Assembly: GCF_000364705.1 (NCBI RefSeq)
Contig: NZ_AQOH01000211.1
Span: 1-45,174, forward strand
Reading direction: 5' to 3'
Length of the DNA stretch: 45,174 bases
DNA from: Pseudomonas fuscovaginae SE-1
GTDB lineage: Bacteria; Pseudomonadota; Gammaproteobacteria; Pseudomonadales; Pseudomonadaceae
Positions 16,165 through 24,727 of this stretch are shown one piece after another. Made by a program: the position numbers and the translations under genes. Positions within the stretch are counted from its first letter, which is position 1. The number at the start of each line of letters is the position of its first letter. The notes under the pieces are model-generated. The model was given only the letters and a program-made list of their open reading frames with translations. It did no database searches and was not told the origin of the DNA.

Positions 16165-18945
16165 TCAGGCGTTACCCTTGAGTATCGTGGTATTGGAAAT
16201 CCCGCGGGCCTTGTCTATGCGGCGCGCCACGGCCATGGCCGCTTCCAGCTCGCTGAGCCCCTGGGTTTTCATCAGCTCGAAGCGCTCGGCTTTCTCTTCC
16301 GGTTCGGTCATGGCCATGGTCAGATAGAGGCTCGGCGGCACCGCGCGAAACAGCACCTCCATCGATTTGGACAGGATCACCCCTTCGGTGAATTTCCCCG
16401 ACTCCTTCCTGGCCGACAGCATCAAGGTTTTCTGCGCATCGGTCAGGGACCTGAACCGCGCAATCTTGTTCACCTCGTCCGGTGGCATGTTCAGGCAGAT
16501 CCACCATTCGATCATGTTCAGCATCGGCTCGGCGGCCTTGGGCAGGTCGTCGACGTTCTGGGTCGCGAGCCAGAACCAGGCGCCGAGCTTGCGCCACATC
16601 TTGGTGATCTTCACCACGTAGGGCGACAGCAGCGGATTCCTGGTGATGATATGGCCTTCGTCGGTGACGTTGATGATCGGCCGGCCGAGCATCTGGTCGC
16701 GCTCGGCGATGTTGTTCACCGTGTTGATCAGCGAGATGTAGGCGATCGACAACTGAGCGTTGTAGCCCTCGCGGGCGTAAGTGCCCAGGTCCACCAGGGT
16801 GATGTCGGCTTCCGGCCAGGGCGTGCCGTCGCGGTTGAACAGGTCGCCGTCGGCACCCTGGCAGAACATGTCCATGGCATCGGCCATTTCCAGCAGTCGC
16901 AGGCGGCGTGATTCAGGCATCTCCAGGTCCTGGCCCATGGCGCGCAGGGCGTCGCGCACATCCTGGGTCAGCACGGTTCTGCTCCGGGCCGTACAGGTGC
17001 CGGCCGCGTTGATGATGCTCTGGCGTATCAAGCTGCGATCGGCACGGGTCAGACGCTGTTCTTCCTTCTCCTCGCCACCGGTGATCATCAGGCGCGCCGT
17101 GATTTCCAGCTCACCCAGAACATCGCGCTCATCCTCCTGGGTCTCCTCGGAGCTCTCCAGCTCGTCGGTCTCCGGCAGGTCGGCCCGGGTAGGCGCATTG
17201 ACCAGGCGGTAGGCGTCGGCAAAGGGGGCCAGGCTCACGCCTGACCCTGGCGCCAGCTTGACACGATTGACCGTCAGACCCCGGCTACGGGCGAAATCGG
17301 CGAACAGCCCGAAGCTGTTGCCGGCCTCGGCGATAAACAGCCGGGGCCGGTATAGGGCCGTGACCTGGTTGAGCAGGTTGTTGAGGGTGGCCGATTTGCC
17401 GGCACCGGTGGGCCCGAACAGAAACAGGTGGGCGTTCATCTGCCGGTCGAGGCGGTTGAAGGGATCGAAGGTCAACAGCCCGCCACCGCGGTTGAAGAAG
17501 GTGAAGCCCGGGTGCCCGGTGCCTTCGCTGCGCCCCCAGACCGGCGCGAGATTGGCCACATGCTGGGCGAACATCAGCTGGGTGTACCATTGGCTATGCC
17601 GCATCCCCGGATTGAACACACAGGGCAGCCAGCGCAGGTAGCTGTTGAGCGGCGCCACCTCATGCTCATCACGCACTGGCTGCAGGCCCGCGTTGAGCAT
17701 CACGTTGTGGAGCTGCAGGGTGCGCTTGTCCAACGCCTCGATGTCCTGGCCGCGCAGGTAGAACGCCACCGACCCGCGGTACAGCTTGTGGGCGCTGCCC
17801 AGGTGCGCGCGGGCCAAATGCACGTCGTCCCGGGCCTGCTCGGAGGCCAGGGTGTCGCCGACGGATTTCTTGGCCAACAGGTTCAGGTGACCCTCAAGCG
17901 TGTCTTGGGGGGTGATCACCAGCGTGATGCACAGCACCGTGTCTTCGGGCATCTGGTCGAAGAGGGTGTTGATCGCATCACCGCCCTTGGACGTCTCGCC
18001 GGTCAGGTGCCCAGTCAGCGGTGCATTGCGCAGGCGGTCGAGCATCACCACCCGGTGTGGCATGTCATCGAAGTACCAGAGCCCGAGGTTGGCATCCGAG
18101 CGAGGCTGTTCGAGGAACAGACGTTGGGCAAAATCGGTACCGCTGGCCAGGGGCAGTTCCTCTTCACCGTCCTCAGGTGGATAGTCGGCCTGCTGGTAGA
18201 AGCGTTTGCGATCTTCCGGGGTGTCGCCCAGCAGGCCCGGTTTGGGGTTGAACCAGCGCAGCAGCCACTGGTGAATCTGCCGGCCGCTCAGGCGTCGGGC
18301 TTTGACGCCGGCGTTGCCCAGGCCACCGACCAGACGTTCACAACGGTTGTTCAGGGCCTGTTCGCTGTTCTGGCCGCGCTGTGCGGGGTTGTCCTTGCTG
18401 CGCCGGTACACCACCAGGCGGACCTTGCGACTCTGGCCGCGCCAGGGCAGTTGCGTGACCACGGTGTCTTCGAACAGCCCGCCGGGCTGCGAAAGCGCTT
18501 CCAGGTGCTGGCCGAACATCTTCAGGTAGCTGTCGGTGAAGGTGCTGCCCCGGGCGCGAGGCTGAACGTAGTCGCTCAGGGTTTGCAGGTAGCCGGACCA
18601 GTCGGTTTCATCCTGGGCGTAAAGCTGCAGCACCCATGGCTGCTCCTCGAGTTCATCGAAGCTGTCTTGCAGGGCGTTTTCCAGGGCATCACGCACCGTG
18701 CGCAGCCAACTGGCCTCGCGCCCCTCGGTCCCGATGGAGGTCAGTTCGAAGAAAGCCGCCACCGACTCGCCGTCCTCCAGCAGCAGGCACTGGGTTTCAG
18801 GGAGGTATTCGACCCAGGGCAGCAGGTCCACGAAGCTGGGTAGCGGATGGTAGAGGGCCTGTTCATCGTTCACGGTGGCAGGTTTTCTCAAGGGGTTGCT
18901 GGCGCTCTGGCTTGGCGCTGGGAGGGCATTTTTTCTCAAGCGCAT
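16165..18945 (-). CDS. traC: Conjugative transfer ATPase TraC/VirB4, PFL_4706 family (TIGR03744)
   Basis: 926-residue cytoplasmic or membrane-associated ATPase that energises type IV secretion assembly. Walker A 'GPTGAGKSATLNNLL' lies near residue 520. The Walker B-like stretch 'PIINVTDEGHII' and the following 'LSPYVVKITKMWRKLGAWFWLATQNVDDLP' are VirB4/TraC hallmarks. The N-terminal TraC domain ('WVEYLPETQCLLLEDGESVAAFFEL') is complete. There is no frameshift, and length matches the family. The start shares one base with the stop of the upstream lipoprotein gene. It is the largest intact gene of the locus. Confidence 0.93.
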   Translation of the reverse strand: MRLRKNALPAPSQSASNPLRKPATVNDEQALYHPLPSFVDLLPWVEYLPETQCLLLEDGESVAAFFELTSIGTEGREASWLRTVRDALENALQDSFDELEEQPWVLQLYAQDETDWSGYLQTLSDYVQPRARGSTFTDSYLKMFGQHLEALSQPGGLFEDTVVTQLPWRGQSRKVRLVVYRRSKDNPAQRGQNSEQALNNRCERLVGGLGNAGVKARRLSGRQIHQWLLRWFNPKPGLLGDTPEDRKRFYQQADYPPEDGEEELPLASGTDFAQRLFLEQPRSDANLGLWYFDDMPHRVVMLDRLRNAPLTGHLTGETSKGGDAINTLFDQMPEDTVLCITLVITPQDTLEGHLNLLAKKSVGDTLASEQARDDVHLARAHLGSAHKLYRGSVAFYLRGQDIEALDKRTLQLHNVMLNAGLQPVRDEHEVAPLNSYLRWLPCVFNPGMRHSQWYTQLMFAQHVANLAPVWGRSEGTGHPGFTFFNRGGGLLTFDPFNRLDRQMNAHLFLFGPTGAGKSATLNNLLNQVTALYRPRLFIAEAGNSFGLFADFARSRGLTVNRVKLAPGSGVSLAPFADAYRLVNAPTRADLPETDELESSEETQEDERDVLGELEITARLMITGGEEKEEQRLTRADRSLIRQSIINAAGTCTARSRTVLTQDVRDALRAMGQDLEMPESRRLRLLEMADAMDMFCQGADGDLFNRDGTPWPEADITLVDLGTYAREGYNAQLSIAYISLINTVNNIAERDQMLGRPIINVTDEGHIITRNPLLSPYVVKITKMWRKLGAWFWLATQNVDDLPKAAEPMLNMIEWWICLNMPPDEVNKIARFRSLTDAQKTLMLSARKESGKFTEGVILSKSMEVLFRAVPPSLYLTMAMTEPEEKAERFELMKTQGLSELEAAMAVARRIDKARGISNTTILKGNA

Positions 18946-19361
18946 CAGTAATCCTCCGTGCGTTCGCCCGGCAGGGCGTACTGCACCCGCTGGTAAAAGG
19001 GAAATACCGTGCTGTAGCCGGGCACGGGGACCGGGTCCGTACCGGCCAGATGGGGGAAGACGTACATGACCAGGTCCGGATTGGGCAGGCGCTTGAACTG
19101 GCTGTGAGTCTCGTTCTGGGCCGTTCGGGTGTAGGCCGGCTGGTCGGTGTTGTCATCGAGGGGGCGGCGCAGCGACAAGCGCGCCTGTTCAAGACGGTGG
19201 GGCACGGCCCTCTGACCAGTTTCTGCGGACCGGCCGTCCCAGATATCGACCATGGTATGCGGGCCGTGGGGCAGCATCTGTTCCTTGTCGGTGGTGCAGC
19301 CACTGACCAGCAGCGTGCTCAGCAGCAGTCCGGGCAAAGCTTTAATCGAGGGTACTGACAT
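18945..19361 (-). CDS. Conjugative transfer region lipoprotein (TIGR03751 family)
   Basis: 138 residues from ATG 19361. The signal peptide ends in the lipobox 'LLVSGC', so the mature protein is lipid-anchored at Cys, in a VirB7-like role. Conserved later features are 'HTMVDIWDGRSAET' and the C-terminal 'YSTVFPFYQRVQYALPGERTEDY'. It overlaps the preceding PFL_4705-type gene by 20 bp and the traC start by one base, which indicates tight translational coupling. The longer upstream frame is discarded because it lies inside the neighbouring gene. Confidence 0.87.
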   Translation of the reverse strand: MSVPSIKALPGLLLSTLLVSGCTTDKEQMLPHGPHTMVDIWDGRSAETGQRAVPHRLEQARLSLRRPLDDNTDQPAYTRTAQNETHSQFKRLPNPDLVMYVFPHLAGTDPVPVPGYSTVFPFYQRVQYALPGERTEDY

Positions 19362-20811
19362 GGGATTGTCCTGCGCTGTACCGCACCAGGCGGCCTTCGG
19401 GTTCGTAATCGATCTCCAACTGCCGATCCAGGTGCACGGCCACCAGGGCGCCGGGTTGCACGTAGACCGCGGCAAAGGCTTGGCCATAGAGCTTGTTGAC
19501 CCAGTCACCGATGTCTTTCACGCCCCCCGAGAGGATGCTGTTGAGCGCCGAGGGGCCGGCCTGGACAGAACTGCCGCCTGGTGTGATCACGTTGCTGACC
19601 TCAGGCTGGTCGGCTTCAAGCAGCTTGGTCACGCCCGCGCCGGCAGCGGTGATCAGGCTCTTGGTGCCCAGGTACTGCTGGGCATTGGAGCGCCGTTCAC
19701 CGGCAATGCACGGCACACCATAGGGGTCGCTGAGCCAGCCGATACCGCCCTGGATCGTGCCCGAAGCGCTACTGCCACTGGCGCTGTTGCCCTGGCGGCC
19801 GGTCAGCTTCTGGGCAGCGGGGAGGGTGCGGACGCGCCCATCGTTGAACACGAAGGTCAGACTCACGATCTGGCCGCGCACGCAGGACAGGGTCCAGTCA
19901 CCCGCGGCGGTACCGCTGAGCACCGCGCCGGCCACATCCGGCAGGTCGATACCATTGGCGATGAGGTTATCCGGACCGATCAGCACCTTGAACGGATAGG
20001 GGTCGTTGACCACGCCGTCCACGGGGACTCGCCCGATGAGTGCCGTCATGGCGATGGAACCGGTGAGGGTGCTGTTTTCCGGCAGGGTGTAGACCGACCT
20101 GACGGGCTGCTGCCGTTCGCCGGTCTGGCGAGCACGCCCGTCTGTGTCGGGAGTGTCCTTGAGTGGACGTTGACCTGGAGGGGCGCCGCTGAAGGCGTTG
20201 GGAAAGCTCAGGCCTTGGGTCGACTGGCCAGAGCCGCTGGGGACGGGCTTGCCGCTGGCGTCGACGGCGGTCGCGTCCTGAGGCTCGGTCCAGACCAGGT
20301 CGTGTTCATCTGCGGAGAACTGCGCACCGTCGCCCGGCTCAAGACCCAGGCCGACGGGCAAGTCTGTATTCGGCTGGCCGATAAACTCGGTCGAGAGCTT
20401 CTGCCTGAGGTCATCCAGCAGGCTTTGTCTCTGCTGCGGGCTCAGATCCTGCCGGCCGTCGTTCTGCGTTCGCTCCCGTTCGCTGCTCAGGGCCTTCTGG
20501 ATACGTTGCTCGACATCGTTTTCGCGAAGTCGCAGGCGGGCGTTTTCCTCTTTCTGGTCCTTGTTTTCCGAGAGTAGGGCCCTGAGTTCCTCGCGCATGG
20601 CCTTGGTCTGCGCGACCAGGGTGGCCACGGTGTCATGGGGGGTATCGCCATCGAGGCCCAACTGCTTCATTTCTTCCGGCGTCAGGCGGTAATCGCCGGG
20701 ATCGGATCGGCCAGATGCGCTTCGAGGGTCGCTGCAGGCCTTGATCAGCCCCAAAAGCACCAGCGCAACCAGGGGCAGGAACAGCCACTTGAGCAGGGCA
20801 TTACTTTTCAT
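19342..20811 (-). CDS. Integrating conjugative element protein, PFL_4705 family (TIGR03752, TraB/VirB10-like)
   Basis: 489 residues. One N-terminal membrane helix (residues 8-25) is followed by a coiled coil (about residues 62-110, 'MREELRALLSENKDQKEENARLRLREND'), a Pro/Gly/Ser-rich linker and a C-terminal beta-rich domain containing 'IARVPVDG-like' 'TALIGRVPVDGVVNDPYPFKVLIG' and two Cys ('LSCVRG', 'VPCIAG'). This architecture is that of TraB/VirB10 scaffolds that span from the inner membrane to the outer-membrane core. The frame is intact. Confidence 0.88.
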   Translation of the reverse strand: MKSNALLKWLFLPLVALVLLGLIKACSDPRSASGRSDPGDYRLTPEEMKQLGLDGDTPHDTVATLVAQTKAMREELRALLSENKDQKEENARLRLRENDVEQRIQKALSSERERTQNDGRQDLSPQQRQSLLDDLRQKLSTEFIGQPNTDLPVGLGLEPGDGAQFSADEHDLVWTEPQDATAVDASGKPVPSGSGQSTQGLSFPNAFSGAPPGQRPLKDTPDTDGRARQTGERQQPVRSVYTLPENSTLTGSIAMTALIGRVPVDGVVNDPYPFKVLIGPDNLIANGIDLPDVAGAVLSGTAAGDWTLSCVRGQIVSLTFVFNDGRVRTLPAAQKLTGRQGNSASGSSASGTIQGGIGWLSDPYGVPCIAGERRSNAQQYLGTKSLITAAGAGVTKLLEADQPEVSNVITPGGSSVQAGPSALNSILSGGVKDIGDWVNKLYGQAFAAVYVQPGALVAVHLDRQLEIDYEPEGRLVRYSAGQSHVSTLD

Positions 20812-21670
20812 GAGGACGCTCCTCTACAACGTCGGCGTGAGGAGGTGTGTCGTACGCCTTGACGCCGGGCAGCAGCGATTGCACCAGGTTGCGTCCGCGT
20901 GTGACCAGGTACGCCACCGTGGTGTCGCTGGGTCGGTGGGCGGGCCCCAGATACGGGTGCTGAAAGGCCGCGCTGATGAAGTCGCCCTGCAGGTGCCGCG
21001 GGTCGAGGTGCAGGGTGGTCGCGGAGCGGTTTTGCAGGCGCACGGCGCTGACGATGTGATCGTCCAGTTGCCAGGCGCCCAGCAGTTGGACCGCCAGTGG
21101 CTGGCCGGGCAGGAGGCCGGACAGATCGGGAGGGCGCGGTACCTGCAGCGAGACCACGCCGGGCAGGGCTTCCAGCGTGCGCAGCGGTGCGTAGAGATTC
21201 TGGGCGGCGTAGCGGGTCAGGACGACCGGTAGGGGTGTTTCCCGCTGCGGTGCAGGAGGCGGCGAGGGGGTGTTCGTGTGCGGTGTTCCCGCCTCGGCGT
21301 ACCGCTTGGGTTTGGGCGCAGCCTTGACGATTCGGACAGGTTCAAGGGCGGTCGCGTCCGAGGCGTCGCTGGCGGCAATATCGATCAGGATGATTTCGCC
21401 GCTCTGCACATCCTGCAATTGCAGGCGGGTGGGCTCGATCGCGGCATGGGCGCGCAAGTACAGCGTACCGCCGGTGCTCTGGATACGCAGTTTGTCGCCC
21501 AGGGCCCGGGGCACGCCGACCCGAACGTTCTGGTCGATGAACAGCACCCGTTCCTGGCCGACCTGCAGCGGTACGTTCAGGGGAAGTCGGTCCCAGGTCA
21601 TCAGCTCCACGGCCTGCGCGGTGTGGCAGGCCAGCCAGAGTGCAGGCAGGCACAGTGATCGCGACATCAA
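20801..21670 (-). CDS. Integrating conjugative element protein, PFL_4704 family (TIGR03749, TraK/VirB9-like)
   Basis: 289 residues with a Sec signal ('MSRSLCLPALWLACHTAQA'). The mature N-terminal domain 'MTWDRLPLNVPLQVGQERVLFIDQNVRVGVP' followed by 'LRIQSTGGTLYLRAHAAIEPTRLQLQDVQSGEIILIDI' is beta-rich, as in secretins of the TraK/VirB9 group. It would form the outer-membrane core with the TIGR03751 lipoprotein and the PFL_4705-type protein. The gene overlaps the next one by 11 bp and the previous by 4 bp. Confidence 0.86.
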   Translation of the reverse strand: MMSRSLCLPALWLACHTAQAVELMTWDRLPLNVPLQVGQERVLFIDQNVRVGVPRALGDKLRIQSTGGTLYLRAHAAIEPTRLQLQDVQSGEIILIDIAASDASDATALEPVRIVKAAPKPKRYAEAGTPHTNTPSPPPAPQRETPLPVVLTRYAAQNLYAPLRTLEALPGVVSLQVPRPPDLSGLLPGQPLAVQLLGAWQLDDHIVSAVRLQNRSATTLHLDPRHLQGDFISAAFQHPYLGPAHRPSDTTVAYLVTRGRNLVQSLLPGVKAYDTPPHADVVEERPHEK

Positions 21671-22335
21671 TCGTCTCCTTCCTGCTGGCTCGCGGCGGCG
21701 TCTGACGAGCCCGAGTCAAGGCGCTTGGGAGCGCTGTCAAAGCAGTCTATGGCCAGGCCGAAAGGATTCGACTGCGGGTCCACATCGCGGCGTACGACTT
21801 TGATGGGATAGCGCACGAAGGTCTGCTTGATCCGTTCCGAACCAAAGAACTCCTCGGTGGCAAGGTCCAGGTTCAGCAGCCATTGGTCGCGCCCCTGTAT
21901 CTGGACTCGCAGCTCGGGAGAGCGGCCGTAGTTACGGTCCGGCAGTTCGAATACCCCGCGAGTCCGGTTGCGCAGTTCGCCGGCGAGTTGACGTTTCTCG
22001 GCATCCTGTTCCAGCTGGAATTTGCAGTGGGGTGTCAGGTAGGGGGACAGTCGATGAATGGCCGAGGGATAGTCCTTCTCCCCATCCACCGGCCAGCGAT
22101 TGAGCTGCTGGAAGATGTACAGCCCGAAGGTGTAGACCGACTCCGGCGGCACCTCCCACCATTTTCGGGTGCTGCCTGAACGCAGATCAGGCGGGAGGTT
22201 GATGGTCATGTTGCGCGGGGCATCCCACCAGCCCAGTCCCGCCAGCAGCGTGGTGCCCAGCAACACCGCGCAGCCGATCCGCAGGGACGTGACATGGGCG
22301 TGCAGTCGGCTCACCTCATTCTTGAAGCGGCTCAT
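21667..22335 (-). CDS. Integrating conjugative element protein, PFL_4703 family (TIGR03746, TraE/VirB8-like)
   Basis: 222 residues from ATG 22335, which overlaps the stop of the TIGR03750 gene (ATGA). The extra upstream frame is a shadow of that gene. A single N-terminal transmembrane helix ('GCAVLLGTTLLAGLGWW', about residues 20-36) is followed by a periplasmic domain with 'PPESVYTFGLYIFQQLNRWPVDGEKDYP' and 'TFVRYPIKVVRRDVDPQSNPFGLAIDCF'. This topology matches VirB8/TraE nucleation factors. Confidence 0.87.
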   Translation of the reverse strand: MSRFKNEVSRLHAHVTSLRIGCAVLLGTTLLAGLGWWDAPRNMTINLPPDLRSGSTRKWWEVPPESVYTFGLYIFQQLNRWPVDGEKDYPSAIHRLSPYLTPHCKFQLEQDAEKRQLAGELRNRTRGVFELPDRNYGRSPELRVQIQGRDQWLLNLDLATEEFFGSERIKQTFVRYPIKVVRRDVDPQSNPFGLAIDCFDSAPKRLDSGSSDAAASQQEGDD

Positions 22336-22736
22336 GACCCAGGGCTCCGACGGGTGCTCCAGAGCCCCGAGCGCGTCACCAGGCTGGCTGCGCCGGCCCT
22401 GGAAGCCAACGCTGGCCAGGCGATTGTCAGACGCCATTGCAGATGGCGGTACAGCCAGGTCTGCGGCTTGCCGCGTTTGTGCACGCGCAGCAGCTTGCCG
22501 CCGGCCAGCAGGCCGGTGGCAATGCTCAGCACGATCCCCGTGGGGACCAGGGCGATGCTCTGCAAACCGATGGCGGCAGCGGTGCCCAGGCAAGCGCCCG
22601 CGCAGGCGGTGGCAATCACGGTGAGCCACATTTCGTCAGCGGTGAGCCCCAGCACAATGACCGGCTGGTGGTTGAGGCGAGAGGGCAGAAACCGAATGGT
22701 TCCGTCGGGCAGATAGTGGTCGGCGTCGTGGGTCAT
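22332..22736 (-). CDS. Conjugative transfer region protein, TIGR03750 family (TraL-like)
   Basis: 134 residues with AAGGAG eight bases before ATG. 'YLPDGTIRFLPSRLNHQPVIVLGLTADEMW' at the N-terminus is characteristic. Two close hydrophobic stretches (about residues 38-82) form a membrane hairpin, and a basic tail follows ('HKRGKPQTWLYRHLQWRL'). This topology is like VirB3/TraL proteins that dock TraC at the membrane. The C-terminal Ser/Arg-rich extension is compositionally loose. Confidence 0.86.
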   Translation of the reverse strand: MTHDADHYLPDGTIRFLPSRLNHQPVIVLGLTADEMWLTVIATACAGACLGTAAAIGLQSIALVPTGIVLSIATGLLAGGKLLRVHKRGKPQTWLYRHLQWRLTIAWPALASRAGAASLVTRSGLWSTRRSPGS

Positions 22737-22748
22737 GGCGGTTTCTCC

Positions 22749-23123
22749 TTACAGCACCCCCGCGCCCTTGGTCAGCAGCCAGATACTGATCACCAGCAGC
22801 GCGGCGCCCACGCCGCAGGTGAGACCGAACTGGCCCCAGGTCTTCTTGCCGTTCTGTACCTCGGAGTAGGTGGTGTAGGCGTGGTAGGCCACACCGCAGA
22901 ATGAAGCGGCCGCGATGAGCAGCGCGATCAGCGCGACGATGTCAAATGCATAGTTCTGCAGGGTCTGGATGATGCCGGTGCCCGGACGGCTGGGCGCCTC
23001 CAGTTGTGGCAGCGCTGCGTGGCTGCGTGAGGGCCGGAGCACCTGGCTGGTGAACAGGCCCAGACTGATGACCGGGCGAGTGAAGGCGTTAAAGCGTGAC
23101 TTGAATTGGGAGAGGATGTTCAT
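22749..23123 (-). CDS. Integrating conjugative element membrane protein, TIGR03745 family (pilin/VirB2-like)
   Basis: 124 residues from ATG 23123, with GGAGG six bases upstream; the frame start at 23141 lacks this. A long N-terminal signal region ends near 'RSHAALPQLEAPSRP'. The mature part has two hydrophobic helices ('ALIALLIAAASFCGVAYHAYTTY' and 'FGLTCGVGAALLVISIWLLT') joined by a short polar loop, the topology of VirB2/TraA pilins. It may be the pilus subunit. Confidence 0.83.
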   Translation of the reverse strand: MNILSQFKSRFNAFTRPVISLGLFTSQVLRPSRSHAALPQLEAPSRPGTGIIQTLQNYAFDIVALIALLIAAASFCGVAYHAYTTYSEVQNGKKTWGQFGLTCGVGAALLVISIWLLTKGAGVL

Positions 23124-23159
23124 CGGATGCCTCCATGGCACAACAGGTGGTGGGGAAAA

Positions 23160-23399
23160 TCACTTGAGCAGAAGCAGGGTGAGGAGCAGGTAGATCAGGG
23201 CGACCTTGATCGAGATCTCCGCCAACCTGCCCTGAGGTAGCTGCCCACGGGCCCAGCCGCGGTAAGCGCTGCCAATGGCCCAGGCGGCAAACACCAGGGC
23301 GATGGTCAGGACCAGTCCGGTGAGCAGGGTGGTGGACTGAGCAGGGGTGAAACCGCCCATGGTTTGAAAGGCCGTAAGCTGCTGGGCCGTCATGCTCAT
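23160..23399 (-). CDS. Integrating conjugative element protein, TIGR03758 family
   Basis: 79 residues with two hydrophobic segments ('TTLLTGLVLTIALVFAAWAIGSAY' and 'IKVALIYLLLTLLLL') and a short basic loop between them. ATG 23399 overlaps the RAQPRD stop (ATGA). It is a small inner-membrane protein conserved in this gene order. Its molecular role is not established. Confidence 0.84.
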   Translation of the reverse strand: MSMTAQQLTAFQTMGGFTPAQSTTLLTGLVLTIALVFAAWAIGSAYRGWARGQLPQGRLAEISIKVALIYLLLTLLLLK

Positions 23400-23731
23400 T
23401 GCACGGCCTCGGTGGACCGGGTGTAGTGACCGGTCAATTCCGGCAGCGCCCGGGGCTGGGCGCGCAAGGGCGTGAGATAGCGCTCGATGCCTTGGTGAAT
23501 CAGCTCCAGGTCGCCGGCCAGGCGTTGATAGTCAAAGTGAAAGCGTGCCTGTTCATCGATGGGCAGCGCCGCGTGGGTGTTGACCTGGCGGGATATCGTG
23601 TCGAGCTGACGCAGCAGTGTGCTCAGGCGCGCACGCTCCTGGGCCGTGGTCTCGGCCTGTGCCAAGGACGCGTTGAGGCCAAAGGCCAGGGGTAGCACGA
23701 GGTATCGTCGGGGGGGAAAGGCAGCAGGCAT
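23396..23731 (-). CDS. RAQPRD-family integrative conjugative element protein (TIGR01690)
   Basis: 111 residues with a signal peptide ('YLVLPLAFGLNASLAQA') and a helical mature region. The name-giving RAQPR sequence is present near residue 90 ('LRAQPRALPEL'). It opens the largest transcription unit of the locus, which runs to traC. Conserved element B lies 61 bp before the start. Confidence 0.88.
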   Translation of the reverse strand: MPAAFPPRRYLVLPLAFGLNASLAQAETTAQERARLSTLLRQLDTISRQVNTHAALPIDEQARFHFDYQRLAGDLELIHQGIERYLTPLRAQPRALPELTGHYTRSTEAVQ

Positions 23732-23792
23732 CGGGGCGTTCCGCTCGAAGAATGTTCGACGAGCGTGCCGTAGGAGCAGGGGAGTGACAGCA

Positions 23793-23822
23793 GGAAAACT
23801 GGATTGGACCGCTCAGTTTTCC
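23793..23822 (-). promoter_or_regulatory. Conserved element B (promoter/operator of RAQPRD-traC unit)
   Basis: A perfect 9-bp inverted repeat, GGAAAACTG (23793-23801) / CAGTTTTCC (23814-23822), with a 12-bp spacer that contains the GATTGG also found in elements A and C. No T run follows towards the coding direction, so an operator fits better than a terminator. It ends 61 bp before the RAQPRD start. Confidence 0.7.
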
Positions 23823-23906
23823 ATTTTTGCGTGCTGCCCGCCTACGATCGGCTTTCTATGAAAATGAGCATGCGACTCCCTGATCTGAAGGATGCCACGA
23901 GGCTCA

Positions 23907-24656
23907 TTACAGGTATTTCTTGAAACTGCCCACGGTAATGCTCACCACCAGCCCCAAGGCCAGGGCCCCCGGCAGTATCACCAGCATCGGATTCACCGTG
24001 ATCGGCAGGGCTGGGTAGATAATCCAGGGCGCTACCGCCACGGGCAGGATCAACTGCCTGGCCCGGTGGTAAATGAACCCCGACTCCCGCCCGGCACCGA
24101 AACGCCGTAGATCCCTGCGCACCAGACCATCCCCTGCGCCGATGAGCACGGCGGTCAGCACCAGAGGGAGTGTCAGCACCAGGATCGTTACCCGCACCAG
24201 CAACGTCAGCACGGCATAGACCGCTGCCAGGCCATAGTCCTCGACCTGTTCGTAGGCCCTGCCCAGGTAGTGTTGCGGGGCGCTGGTCGAGTGGTTGCTC
24301 GATTGGGCCAGTTCTGTCGCGTGCTTGATCCAGCCGATCAGTCCGGTTTTCTCAAAACCCCACTCATAGGCCTGGGCGACGACCCATTGAAGAGTGTGCG
24401 CCGGTCGATCGAGCAGCAGGCTTTGGGTGAAGGACACCGAGACCCAGTCCAGCTCGCTGTTGAGCATGTCGCGTGAGTGGTGCCAACCTTCTTCCGGCCA
24501 GAAGAAAAACAGACCGATCCATTCGCTCAGCACGCTGAAGAACAACGCCGTCAGCAAGAGGCCGAGCAGGGCAAAGGGCAGTCCCAGGACTTTGCCTATG
24601 AGCCCTTTTTCACGCCGTGGTGGCTGGTCTCTGGCTGTTTGCGTGGTGCTCGTCAT
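23907..24656 (-). CDS. Integrating conjugative element membrane protein, TIGR03747 family
   Basis: 249 residues. Hydrophobic spans lie at about residues 26-52, 135-160 (two merged) and 205-245. 'LSEWIGLFFFWPEEGWHHSRDMLNSELDW' and the terminal 'SITVGSFKKYL' are typical. In intact elements this gene directly follows traD (the coupling ATPase) and helps it function. Here it follows a 14-codon remnant instead. It ends the transcription unit that begins with pilL. Confidence 0.86.
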   Translation of the reverse strand: MTSTTQTARDQPPRREKGLIGKVLGLPFALLGLLLTALFFSVLSEWIGLFFFWPEEGWHHSRDMLNSELDWVSVSFTQSLLLDRPAHTLQWVVAQAYEWGFEKTGLIGWIKHATELAQSSNHSTSAPQHYLGRAYEQVEDYGLAAVYAVLTLLVRVTILVLTLPLVLTAVLIGAGDGLVRRDLRRFGAGRESGFIYHRARQLILPVAVAPWIIYPALPITVNPMLVILPGALALGLVVSITVGSFKKYL

Positions 24657-24680
24657 GACTGGCGTGCCCTCGGTTGAGCG

Positions 24681-24725
24681 TCACCTCAGGGTCGGCCCCT
24701 GCTGCTGAGTGCTGAAGCCAGCCAT
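24681..24725 (-). pseudogene. 14-codon frame in the position of traD (possible deletion scar)
   Basis: Between the PFL_4695-type gene and the TIGR03747 gene, where the coupling ATPase gene traD normally lies, only 71 bp remain. They hold ATG 24725 with GGAG eight bases upstream, 14 codons (MAGFSTQQQGPTLR) and TGA. A well-placed ribosome-binding site before so short a frame suggests an internal deletion that joined the first and last codons of traD. A very small functional peptide is the alternative. Confidence 0.4.
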
Positions 24726-24727
24726 GG

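Noticed and set aside
23793..23822. Element B as a rho-independent terminator of the pilL unit
   Set aside because: There is no T run on the minus strand after the stem, and the same core recurs at two other unit starts at the same distance, so an operator fits better.
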